Assembly (NCBI GenBank): GCA_016177865.1
Contig: JACOUJ010000002.1
Location: 1 to 5,161, forward strand
DNA: 5,161 nucleotides
Reading direction: 5' to 3'
Source of the DNA: Candidatus Rokuibacteriota bacterium
GTDB taxonomy: Bacteria > Methylomirabilota > Methylomirabilia > Rokubacteriales > JACOUJ01
Below, one piece after another: positions 1 to 4,362 of this stretch. Position 1 is the first letter of the stretch, and each line of letters starts with the position of its first letter. The notes under the pieces were generated by a model, which was given only the letters and a program-made list of their open reading frames with translations, ran no database searches and was not told the DNA's origin. Both the position numbers and the translations under genes were made by a program.

Positions 1-259
1 ACATCTCCGCCTCCAGCAGGGTGTCCGGAATCGCCGCGCAGTTGACGTCAACGAACGGCCCCGCGGCCCGGGGCCCCGCGCGGTGAATCGCCCGCGCGAC
101 CAGCCCCTTCCCCGTCCCGGTCTCGCCCTGGATCAGGATCGGCGGCAGGCGGCGGGCATCCGAGTGGCGCTGGAGGAGCCGCCCGATCGTCTCCCGGACG
201 GCCGCGATCCCCGGACTCTCCCCGACCAGCTCCGCCAGCGGGTTCATGCGCGCCCCCAT
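1..259 (-). CDS. Sigma-54-dependent AAA+ transcriptional regulator, N-terminal part (cut by window edge)
   Basis: This is the first 86 residues of a bacterial enhancer-binding protein of the NtrC type, which hydrolyses ATP to open sigma-54 RNA polymerase promoters. The Walker A motif GETGTGKG is at residues 45-52. It is followed by FVDVNCAAIPDTLLEAEM (69-86), the conserved stretch just before the sigma-54 contact loop, which lies outside the window. The start at 259 has GGAG with suitable spacing on the minus strand; an in-frame ATG at 247 is the alternative. The AAA+ module begins almost at residue 8, so there is no N-terminal receiver or sensory domain. It could be a constitutively active or separately controlled regulator, or a fusion with C-terminal sensing domains. 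The family is clear from the sequence; the target genes are unknown. It is divergent from the small gene at 456. Confidence 0.9.
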   Translation of the reverse strand, partial: MGARMNPLAELVGESPGIAAVRETIGRLLQRHSDARRLPPILIQGETGTGKGLVARAIHRAGPRAAGPFVDVNCAAIPDTLLEAEM

Positions 260-274
260 CTTACTCCGCCCGCC

Positions 275-333
275 GCCCATTCCCCATACCCGCCGGATTC
301 TCGGCACGTTCGGCGAACGCCCGTGCCGAGGCG
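275..333. repeat. Dispersed hairpin repeat, copy 1
   Basis: This 59-bp element recurs at 1594-1655. I count 51 of 59 aligned bases identical, with one 3-nt gap. Its core is a perfect inverted repeat, CTCGGCAC (300-307) and GTGCCGAG (323-330). An inner stem, GTTC (308-311) with GAAC (315-318), sits in the loop, giving a nested hairpin. It lies in the divergent region between the regulator and the gene at 456. Because the gene context differs from copy 2, it looks like a REP-like or small palindromic element rather than a gene-specific site. Confidence 0.7.
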
Positions 334-381
334 CCCGACTCACGCGTGGCATCGCCCTTGGCCCGTCTCGCCTGTCTCAGT

Positions 382-411
382 TTGACCCTCGTGGCTGAGA
401 AGGTGGATAAT
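382..411 (+). promoter_or_regulatory. Sigma-70-type promoter for the 456-1155 gene pair
   Basis: The -35 is TTGACC (382-387), five of six to consensus. An 18-bp spacer leads to the -10 GATAAT (406-411), also five of six. Transcription would start near 418, leaving a leader of about 38 nt before the GTG at 456. This is one of the best promoter matches in the window and suggests the pair is expressed independently of the divergent regulator. Confidence 0.6.
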
Positions 412-455
412 CACAAGCAGGCCCTGGTGCTCTACGTCACAGAGGGGGATTGACC

Positions 456-704
456 GTGGAAGTCCTGAGGGAAGAGCTGGCCTTCTTCGAAGAGAAGAAG
501 CCTGAACTCCTAAAGACTCATCATGGCCAGTTCGCACTGGTGAAGGGTCGAGCGCTCGTGGGGATCTTTCCCACACGGGAGGAAGCGTACACCCAGGGCG
601 TGGCTCGCTTCGGGTCCGACGCCTTCCTGATCCAGCAGATCGTCGAGCAATATCCGCTCGAGCAAGTGCCTCTCCTGGCGTACTCGATTCGTGCCAGTCT
701 TTAG
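456..704 (+). CDS. Small conserved protein, DUF5678-like, paired with retropepsin
   Basis: This is an 82-residue soluble protein with no signal peptide or membrane segment. A charged N-terminal helix (LREELAFFEEKKPELLKTH) precedes a compact core, HGQFALVKGRALVGIFPTRE then EAYTQGVARFGSDAFLIQQI. The pattern G-x-F-A-L-V-K-G, then V-G-I-F-x-T-x-E-E-A, then R-F-G recalls DUF5678-type small domains; this is recalled similarity. The GTG at 456 is preferred because AGAGGGGG (441-448) lies 7 nt upstream. An in-frame TTG at 450 would add two residues but abuts that site. The 3' end overlaps the aspartic protease gene by 14 bp, so translation is probably coupled. I infer a functional partnership (substrate, inhibitor or adaptor of the protease), but no biochemical role can be read from the sequence. 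Confidence 0.8.
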   Translation: MEVLREELAFFEEKKPELLKTHHGQFALVKGRALVGIFPTREEAYTQGVARFGSDAFLIQQIVEQYPLEQVPLLAYSIRASL

Positions 705-1155
705 TCGCTGGTGGCTAAACCCGCAGACCAACATGATGGACCCAGAGCAGCTACGTGTACGGGGTCCCGCGCTGCAAGCCGAGATCAGCATCTCGTCCGC
801 CTTGGCTAATGCACTGCAGCGCGCCGGACGCCCACTCCCGCCGCCCCACATCGGAGTAGCGCTGATTGATACCGGAGCTTCGATCACCGCCGTAGAGCAG
901 AACGTCCTCAACCAGCTGGGGTTGAGCCCGACCGGGGTGGCCCCAGTCGCTACTCCAGGGGGAGTCGTCCAGCAGCCCTTGTACGCATGCAACATTTCTT
1001 TCCCCGGCACACCGATTCCCACTGTACCGTTCAGCGTCGTGATTGGAAGTCAGCTTGCCGCCCTTGGCTTCTCCGCTCTGCTCGGTCGGGACATCCTCAG
1101 GTCTTTTCAGATTGTCTATAACGGCGTCGAGGGAATCTGGACACTGGCATTCTGA
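691..1155 (+). CDS. Retropepsin-like (clan AA) aspartic protease
   Basis: This 154-residue protein carries the hallmarks of a single-domain retroviral-type aspartic protease, active as a homodimer in which each subunit supplies one aspartate. The catalytic motif is ALIDTGAS (57-64, D60-T61-G62). The second hydrophobic-hydrophobic-glycine motif is ALLGRDIL (129-136), and a candidate flap lies around VATPGGVVQQP (86-96). There is no signal peptide or transmembrane segment, so it is probably cytoplasmic. The GTG at 691 gives the overlap with the upstream gene and includes the N-terminal PVFSRWWLNP segment. ATGs at 733 and 736 are alternatives and keep the whole protease core. No strong ribosome site precedes any of them, which fits coupled translation from the gene before it. 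A hairpin overlaps the stop codon. The fold and active site are well supported; the substrate is unknown. Confidence 0.88.
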   Translation: MPVFSRWWLNPQTNMMDPEQLRVRGPALQAEISISSALANALQRAGRPLPPPHIGVALIDTGASITAVEQNVLNQLGLSPTGVAPVATPGGVVQQPLYACNISFPGTPIPTVPFSVVIGSQLAALGFSALLGRDILRSFQIVYNGVEGIWTLAF

Positions 1156-1178
1156 TCTCGGACCTTCGCGGCGAGATC
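1154..1178 (+). terminator. Hairpin at the end of the protease gene, possible terminator
   Basis: GATCTCG (1154-1160) and CGAGATC (1172-1178) form a perfect 7-bp stem. Two further C-G pairs (1163-1164 with 1170-1171) are possible inside the 11-nt loop. The left arm overlaps the TGA stop. The sequence after the stem is GTTCCCCC, so the U tract of a classical intrinsic terminator is lacking; it may instead protect the 3' end of the mRNA. Confidence 0.4.
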
Positions 1179-1275
1179 GTTCCCCCGCCAAACTGAAACA
1201 GTACCCCGTCCCCGTCGGCCTTGCCGCGCGAGAGCACCAGGCTCCTACCATCAACAAGATCCTGCGGGAGCAGCC

Positions 1276-1509
1276 ATGAAGCGACGCAGCTCTGAGACCC
1301 AGTACGTCGTGTGCGTCAAGAATGCGGGGTACAAGGCCTCTCTCGTGGTGCGACGGATCTACCCCGTGATTCCCGACCCGGACGCCCGGAAGCGTGGACT
1401 ACTCCGTGTCCTCGACGAGTCTGGCGAAGACTACCTCTTCCCCGAGGGGCTGTTCGCGGCCATCGAGCTCCCGAAGGCGGTAGGGAAGATGTTCTCGCTG
1501 GCAACCTGA
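1276..1509 (+). CDS. Conserved small protein of unknown function (77 aa)
   Basis: This 77-residue protein begins at ATG 1276, with GGAG at 1267-1270 five bases upstream. Visible blocks are YVVCVKNAGYKASLVVRRIY (10-29) and RVLDESGEDYLFPEGLF (44-60), then the tail IELPKAVGKM (63-72). The pattern CVKN-x-GY-x-ASL, then DESGEDYL-x-P, then ELP-x-AV matches a small conserved bacterial family I remember only as hypothetical. The alternating hydrophobic strands suggest a small beta-barrel, possibly SH3-like; that is a guess. No catalytic residues or membrane segment are apparent. It stands alone: 120 bp separate it from the protease gene, with a weak candidate -10 TACCAT at 1246-1251 and a TTGCCG 19 bp upstream of that. 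The stop codon lies within the left arm of a 13-bp inverted repeat. Confidence 0.8.
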   Translation: MKRRSSETQYVVCVKNAGYKASLVVRRIYPVIPDPDARKRGLLRVLDESGEDYLFPEGLFAAIELPKAVGKMFSLAT

Positions 1510-1571
1510 CGCTCGCGCTCAGGGTTCGGGGGCGAGTATCGCGGTCCCGGTCCGCTGCAGCGTCAGGTTGC
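1501..1571. repeat. 13-bp perfect inverted repeat around a 45-bp spacer
   Basis: GCAACCTGACGCT (1501-1513) is the exact reverse complement of AGCGTCAGGTTGC (1559-1571). The left arm includes the last two codons and TGA stop of the gene ending at 1509. The spacer is 45 bp and the match does not extend at either end. No U tract follows. It could be a long-loop terminator or 3' stabilising hairpin, or the ends of a tiny non-autonomous element; I see no convincing target-site duplication. Confidence 0.6.
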
Positions 1572-1593
1572 GTCTGCCGTCAGGCCTTCACTC

Positions 1594-1655
1594 GCCCATT
1601 CGCCGTACCCGCCCAATCTTCGGCACCCTCGGCGGCAAACGCCCGTGCCGAGGCG
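1594..1655. repeat. Dispersed hairpin repeat, copy 2
   Basis: This is the second copy of the element at 275-333, in the same orientation. The outer stem is kept: TCGGCAC (1620-1626) pairs with GTGCCGA (1645-1651), extended by a T-G and a C-G pair. The inner stem has different sequence, GGCG (1631-1634) with CGCC (1640-1643), yet still pairs. Preserved pairing with changed bases suggests selection on structure. It lies between the 77-aa gene and the TA operon promoter at 1727. Confidence 0.7.
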
Positions 1656-1726
1656 GCTACGGCATGCAGACCGACCCCCGCCAGGCCGGCTCCGCTGAAC
1701 TCTTCCTCTCCGCTGGCAGGGACTCA

Positions 1727-1756
1727 TTGACAGATCCAAGGGGGCCCGCATAGAGT
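1727..1756 (+). promoter_or_regulatory. Promoter of the RHH/PIN toxin-antitoxin operon
   Basis: The -35 is a perfect TTGACA (1727-1732). An 18-bp spacer leads to the -10 TAGAGT (1751-1756), four of six to consensus. The -10 overlaps the first bases of the palindromic operator at 1755-1771, so antitoxin binding would occlude the polymerase. Confidence 0.6.
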
Positions 1757-1771
1757 ATTACCGAGTAATAC
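1755..1771. promoter_or_regulatory. Palindromic operator for the RHH antitoxin
   Basis: GTATTAC (1755-1761), spacer CGA, GTAATAC (1765-1771) is a perfect 7-3-7 palindrome and AT-rich against a GC-rich background. It covers the end of the -10 and the likely transcription start, 19 bp before the antitoxin ATG. RHH antitoxins typically bind such short palindromes and repress their own operon, more tightly in complex with toxin. The binding is inferred from position and symmetry. Confidence 0.65.
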
Positions 1772-1789
1772 AGGTAGAGGGAGTTCGGG

Positions 1790-2047
1790 ATGCGCAGTAC
1801 CAAACCGATCACGATCTCGCTGCCGGCCGACCTGCTACGGGAGGCAGAGCGCGTCGCGCGGGAAGAGGCACGAACGCGGAGCGAGTTGATCCGGGACGCC
1901 CTCCGGCAGTACCTGACCTCCCGCCGATGGCAGCGCCTTCGTCAGTGGGGCACCGAGACGGCTGCCCGACTGGGGCTCAAAAGTGAAGTGGATCTCCAGC
2001 GCCTGCTGGACAAAGTGCGGACCGAGCGGCGGAAGGCGCCGGAGTGA
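1790..2047 (+). CDS. Ribbon-helix-helix (CopG/RHH family) antitoxin
   Basis: This 85-residue protein has an N-terminal ribbon-helix-helix DNA-binding domain. The strand KPITISLP (5-12) would lie in the DNA major groove in the dimer. Helix 1 is around DLLREAERVAREEA (14-27) and helix 2 around SELIRDALRQYL (31-42). The C-terminal half (about 43-85) is charged and helical (SRRWQRLRQWG, then DLQRLLDKVRTERRK), the usual toxin-neutralising region. The start at ATG 1790 has AGAGGGAG (1776-1783) with 6-nt spacing. The gene overlaps the PIN toxin gene by 4 bp (GTGA). The palindrome at 1755-1771 is the expected operator. The RHH fold and TA role are well supported by fold, size, order and overlap. Confidence 0.9.
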   Translation: MRSTKPITISLPADLLREAERVAREEARTRSELIRDALRQYLTSRRWQRLRQWGTETAARLGLKSEVDLQRLLDKVRTERRKAPE

Positions 2048-2448
2048 TCCGGGTTGTCCCCGACACGAACATCTACATCTCCGCCATCGTTTTCGGGGGA
2101 ACCTGCGAGGCCATCCTCGCCCTCGCCCGCGCGAGCGTGGTGGATCTCTTCGTGTCTCGGCCCATCTTGAGAGAGTTGAAGCTCGTGCTCGGCGACGCCT
2201 TCGGCTGGTCCGCCCCACAGGTTCGAGAGGCCCTTGCCGAGGTGAATTCGCTCGCCTCGCTGATAAGACCTAGGATCAAGCTCTCGGGCATCGTGGCCCA
2301 TGATCCCGATCACCGGATCCTCGAGTGCGCGCTGGCCGCCCGGGCGGACTTTCTCGTGACCGGCGACAAGAGGCACCTCCAACCCCTCAACACGTTTCGG
2401 GGAGTCCGGATCGTCTCTCCCCGAGCGTTCCTTGATCTTCTCCGGTGA
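2044..2448 (+). CDS. PIN-domain toxin (putative TA toxin, COG1569-like)
   Basis: This 134-residue single-domain PIN protein is a predicted metal-dependent endoribonuclease that cleaves RNA when freed from its antitoxin. The acidic active-site set is present: D7 in VVPDTNIYISA, E44 in PILRELKLVL, D89 in HDPDHRILECA and D108 in LVTGDKRHL. The DTNIYISAIVFGG start and the late TGDKRHL motif match the family usually annotated as putative TA toxin component, PIN family. The GTG at 2044 overlaps the antitoxin stop. The upstream GGCGCCGGA stretch may serve as a weak ribosome site, with coupling doing the rest. The length is normal and nothing is missing, so the locus looks functional. The stop lies in a small bulged hairpin (TTCTCCGG at 2438 with CCGAGAA ending at 2456). 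Confidence 0.9.
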   Translation: MIRVVPDTNIYISAIVFGGTCEAILALARASVVDLFVSRPILRELKLVLGDAFGWSAPQVREALAEVNSLASLIRPRIKLSGIVAHDPDHRILECALAARADFLVTGDKRHLQPLNTFRGVRIVSPRAFLDLLR

Positions 2449-2481
2449 TCCGAGAAATCGCCAGCGGGATTCGGGGTCCGC

Positions 2482-2687
2482 TCAGCCGACCAGCTCGAAC
2501 AGGCGTTCCACGACGTGAGCGACCTCGTCCACGCTCAGGCTACCCATTCGCTTGCTCGGGGGCGGGGGAGGTGGCTCGCCGGCGAGCCCCAGGGCTCCCA
2601 GGAACCGCCGCAGGACGGAGGGCTGGGCACGACCGCGACGACGCGCCGGCGGCCGCTGCAGCGAGGACAGGTGAGGAGGCCGCGGCC
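2482..2687 (-). pseudogene. Frameshifted C-terminal remnant of an IS91-type transposase
   Basis: Two minus-strand frames together resemble the C-terminus of IS91-family transposases. One (2687 to about 2625) reads GLLTCPRCSGRRRVVAVV, the zinc-ribbon-like C-P-x-C stretch. The other (about 2622 to 2482) reads PSVLRRFLGALGLAGEPPPP and runs on to a stop at 2482. Intact relatives, as I remember them, read CPRCGG, then R-x-x-A-x-I, then DPAV-x-R-I-L-x-H-L-GL-P in a single frame. The join therefore implies a frameshift near 2620. An in-frame stop at 2690-2688 closes the first frame upstream, and the catalytic HUH part is absent. The match is short and recalled from memory, so it could still be chance. 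Confidence 0.5.
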
Positions 2688-2808
2688 TCAAGACGGCCCT
2701 CGCCCCCGGGCCTGCGAGACAACCGGGTTTCCCCCTCGGCACGATCGGGCCAGAACCACGGATGCGCGCGACACTGTTGCTGGTTGGTTTCTGGCCGCCG
2801 CGAGTAGG

Positions 2809-2837
2809 TTACGACGTGCTGAGGCTCGGTGTACAAT
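2809..2837 (+). promoter_or_regulatory. Possible promoter for the cluster at 2901
   Basis: The -10 TACAAT (2832-2837) is five of six to consensus. With a 17-bp spacer the -35 position reads TTACGA (2809-2814), a weak three-of-six match. Transcription would start about 57 bp before the GTG at 2901. Confidence 0.35.
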
Positions 2838-2900
2838 CACGGCGAGCGGTCATGCGCCTCTAACGGCTGCGGGCGATTTTCTCCGTGAAGGCGAGGTCCA

Positions 2901-3309
2901 GTGAATCCAGGGGGTAAGGCAGCGGCTAGCGGTCCCCTTCCTTTCCTTTCGGCGATGCTGATCGCCGACTTGGCGATACGGGAGGAGGGCACTGGTAAGG
3001 TGAGCCTGATCGGGATATTCGAGAACGTCAATGCTCAGAGCTTTCCCTATAGGCACAACAGCCTGGTCGTATACGCCAAGATGACAGATGCAGAGGGTCC
3101 GTATGACTTTACTCTCGAGTTGATCCGCCTGGAGGAGGCAACCAAGATCGCCGAGGCCAGATCGGATGGGGGTGGGGGAGCTGGTACTCAGCCTCACCAA
3201 CCTGGTGCTCCCCGCCCCCGGACTATACGAATTCAGGTTGCTCGCCAACGGGCGACACGTCGGGAGCAAGACCTTTCGCGTGATACAATCGAAGCCCCTT
3301 GGAGGGTAA
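2901..3309 (+). pseudogene. DUF6941-like protein gene, disrupted by a frameshift
   Basis: The first frame from GTG 2901 (GAGG at 2893-2896) reads PFLSAMLIADLAIREEGTGK, then VSLIGIFENVNAQSFPYRHN, then LVVYAKMTDAEGPYDFTLEL. This is the N-terminal pattern of a small family I recall as DUF6941: leading strand, LIGIF, FP-x-x-H, then V-Y-A-K-x-TD. After about residue 86 the frame becomes Gly/Pro/Arg-rich. The matching C-terminal half is in the +1 frame: PDRMGVGELVLSLTNLVLPA, then PGLYEFRLLANGRHVGSKTF, ending at TAA 3307-3309. The break lies between about 3141 and 3165, so one or two bases, or a short segment, have been lost or gained. It is a pseudogene, a sequencing error or, less likely, a +1 frameshift site. 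Reading on in the first frame gives a spurious 291-residue fusion with the next gene. The function of the family is unknown. Confidence 0.65.
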
Positions 3310-3314
3310 GTCAT

Positions 3315-3776
3315 ATGGCGCCAACAGGTTCCGACGTGGCAACCACCCCTGACGCTGAAGTCCTGCATAGCACGCAAGATCCTAGAGCATTCGATCCTCC
3401 CCGCCCGGCGCTCCTTGATCCGGATTACCAGCGGGTGGTAGCGGAGATCTCAGAGCTCGCTCGCCTGCGGGAGAACTGGGATTCGTACGGGGCGAACCCC
3501 ATCGATTCGCAGGCCCGGGCCAATGCGGTCACGTTGGTCACGATGGTGGCGACCCACGTCCCAAAGCGAGTGCCACCTCCAATCGTGGGCCCGTCTACCG
3601 CGGGTGGCGTGGTATTGCGTTGGGAGCCGCGTGATCTGGAAGTCGTCGTCACCGTGCTCAGCCGCGGCGGAGAATATTACGTGGCGGAGCGTCACACCGA
3701 TCGCGTGTTGGAAGAAGGTGAGGTAGGTCGCCCGGAGGCCTTTGTCGCGCGCGTCTCCGAGTTCCTGGCTCATTAG
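3315..3776 (+). CDS. NWDSYGA-motif conserved protein of unknown function
   Basis: This is a 153-residue protein starting at ATG 3315, with GGAGG (3301-3305) nine bases upstream and only 5 bp after the stop of the DUF6941-like gene. A disordered N-terminus (1-34) precedes a helix (YQRVVAEISELARLRENW, 38-55) carrying NWDSYGA at 54-60. Then come a second helix (about 64-80) and PPPIVGPSTAGGVVLRWEPR (87-106). The end is strand-rich: DLEVVVTVLSRGGEYYVAER (107-126). I remember many bacterial hypothetical proteins with NWDGYGA or NWNSYGA followed by a PTxxGG-x-x-L-x-W block, often next to a gene like the one at 3807. No catalytic motif, signal peptide or membrane segment is visible. The same frame is open back to 2901, but the ribosome site and the frameshift argument favour an independent gene here. 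Confidence 0.75.
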   Translation: MAPTGSDVATTPDAEVLHSTQDPRAFDPPRPALLDPDYQRVVAEISELARLRENWDSYGANPIDSQARANAVTLVTMVATHVPKRVPPPIVGPSTAGGVVLRWEPRDLEVVVTVLSRGGEYYVAERHTDRVLEEGEVGRPEAFVARVSEFLAH

Positions 3777-3806
3777 GCCACCCTCGTTTCCCCGACTGAC
3801 GTCAAC

Positions 3807-4052
3807 GTGACCGGTCCCGAATATCGACCGGGGCAGCGGATCACGCACGGCCTACTCTATCGACGAATCTGGCCTCATCGGAGCTACTTCATCGACGGAG
3901 GACTGACAAGCCAGGTGTTCGATCGGAAACAGGATGATCACCTCTCGATGGCTCTTGCTGCCCTGACGACTCCCGGTTCGTGGCTGATCACCAGCACGGG
4001 CCGAAGCCCCGCCTGCTTGCGCCCCCGTGCCGGATTGAGGTCCGCCCAGTAG
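3807..4052 (+). pseudogene. RRI...LSMALA conserved gene, 3' end lost at a junction
   Basis: The open frame starts at GTG 3807, 30 bp after the NWDSYGA gene, with no good ribosome site and no other start. Residues 16-56 look like a real protein: LLYRRIWPHRSYFIDGGLTS (16-35), then Q-V-F and DHLSMALAALTTP (44-56). The spacing RRI, S-x-x-F, L-S recalls small hypothetical proteins that, as I remember, sit beside NWDxYGA genes. From about residue 57 (near 3975) the frame is antisense to a mazF-like gene and ends at 4052 without meaning. So only about 56 native residues remain and the original C-terminus is missing. The junction at about 3972-3979 points to deletion or recombination. The truncation is inferred from the abrupt change and from the reverse gene breaking at the same point. 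Confidence 0.55.
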
Positions 4053-4078
4053 ACCTCCCGCCTCAGTACCCGGGCCAC
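3938..4078 (-). pseudogene. MazF-like endoribonuclease toxin, truncated after the N-terminus
   Basis: The minus-strand product begins MARVLRREVYWADLNPARGR and continues KQAGLRPVLVISHE. This is the MazF/PemK N-terminal signature: R-x-G-E-V-Y-W-A-D-L-x-P, then G-x-x-Q-x-G-x-RPVLVIS. After E34 (about 3977) the MazF pattern ends and the frame runs 12 more residues into the antisense of the plus-strand gene. The whole product is 46 residues, against roughly 110 for MazF, so most of the catalytic barrel is missing and toxin activity is not expected. The GTG at 4078 is chosen because GAGGAGG (4089-4083) lies 4 nt upstream. It overlaps the antitoxin gene by 16 bp. A CTG at 4066 in a CTGA overlap is the alternative start. 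Confidence 0.75.
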
Positions 4079-4305
4079 GTGGCCTCCTCGCCGGTCATCC
4101 CCTCTTCCGCGAGCGCGCGCCCTTCCTTCGGATCGAGCTTCTTCACCTCGCTCACGAGCCGGCGCTGCCGGTGGCGCTCGAGCTTCTCCCTTACGGCTTC
4201 CTCGATGGCCCGGCTCCGGTTCTTGAACAGGCCGCTTTTGACCCCGCGATCGATCTCCTTGAGAAGACCTCTGTCGAGCGTGATCGCGATCTTTCCGGCC
4301 GCCAT
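4063..4305 (-). CDS. RHH antitoxin of the mazEF-like locus, now lacking an intact toxin
   Basis: This 80-residue protein begins KIAITLDRGLLKEIDRGVK, a ribbon strand (5-10) and first helix. The turn GLFKNRSRAIEEAVREKLER supplies the second RHH helix. The C-terminal tail (about 43-80) is charged and likely disordered until toxin-bound. RHH antitoxins of this type commonly precede MazF toxins, as here. The ATG at 4305 has GGAGG (4315-4311) with 5-nt spacing. A promoter and a palindromic operator lie directly upstream. The reading frame is intact, so the cell may keep an orphan antitoxin that could still bind its operator or neutralise a related toxin elsewhere; that is inference. The fold and pairing are clear. 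Confidence 0.85.
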   Translation of the reverse strand: MAAGKIAITLDRGLLKEIDRGVKSGLFKNRSRAIEEAVREKLERHRQRRLVSEVKKLDPKEGRALAEEGMTGEEATWPGY

Positions 4306-4322
4306 GCTGGCCTCCGCTTCGA

Positions 4323-4341
4323 GTATGATTTTTCATCATAC
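4323..4341. promoter_or_regulatory. Operator palindrome of the mazEF-like locus
   Basis: GTATGAT (4323-4329), 5-nt spacer, ATCATAC (4335-4341) is a perfect inverted repeat. It is AT-rich in a GC-rich region and overlaps the minus-strand -10. It lies 18 bp before the antitoxin start, the expected place for autoregulation by the RHH antitoxin. Confidence 0.6.
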
Positions 4342-4362
4342 CCCGAGCGTCCTTTCCGGCAA
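4335..4362 (-). promoter_or_regulatory. Promoter of the mazEF-like locus
   Basis: On the minus strand the -35 is TTGCCG (4362-4357, four of six). A 16-bp spacer leads to the -10 TATGAT (4340-4335, five of six). The -10 is one arm of the operator, so repressor and polymerase would compete. Confidence 0.55.

Larger units (their letters stand above)
2449..2900. other. Gene-poor 452-bp stretch
   Basis: No intact gene is evident. Several open frames cross it, but they have low-complexity Arg/Pro/Ala compositions typical of random frames in GC-rich DNA. On the minus strand there is a decayed transposase C-terminus (2482-2687). At the right end there is a weak promoter-like sequence for the gene at 2901. 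A 14-bp palindrome, GAGGCCGCGGCCTC (2676-2689), also lies here. Confidence 0.6.

Noticed and set aside
41..52. Perfect palindrome GTTGACGTCAAC
   Set aside because: It lies inside the conserved codons for V-D-V-N of the AAA+ domain, so coding constraint explains it.
57..80. GC-only inverted repeats
   Set aside because: They fall in coding sequence of a GC-rich gene and are expected from composition.
83..385. Plus-strand open frame of about 100 codons
   Set aside because: It is antisense to the sigma-54 regulator, then crosses the intergenic hairpin repeat; composition is Arg/Pro-rich with no motif or ribosome site.
510..1257. Minus-strand open frames opposite the DUF5678-like and protease genes
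   Set aside because: They are shadows of plus-strand genes that carry clear protein motifs.
2676..2689. 14-bp palindrome GAGGCCGCGGCCTC
   Set aside because: All but four bases are G or C, and it has no clear relation to a promoter or gene end; chance is likely.
2445..2904. Plus-strand frames of 120 and 129 codons after the PIN toxin
   Set aside because: Low-complexity Arg/Ala/Pro/Gly sequence, no family pattern, and antisense to the transposase-like remnant.
2901..3776. Single 291-residue protein
   Set aside because: The middle is Gly/Pro/Arg-rich and out of family frame; an ATG with GGAGG at 3315 and a stop at 3309 in the other frame support two genes.
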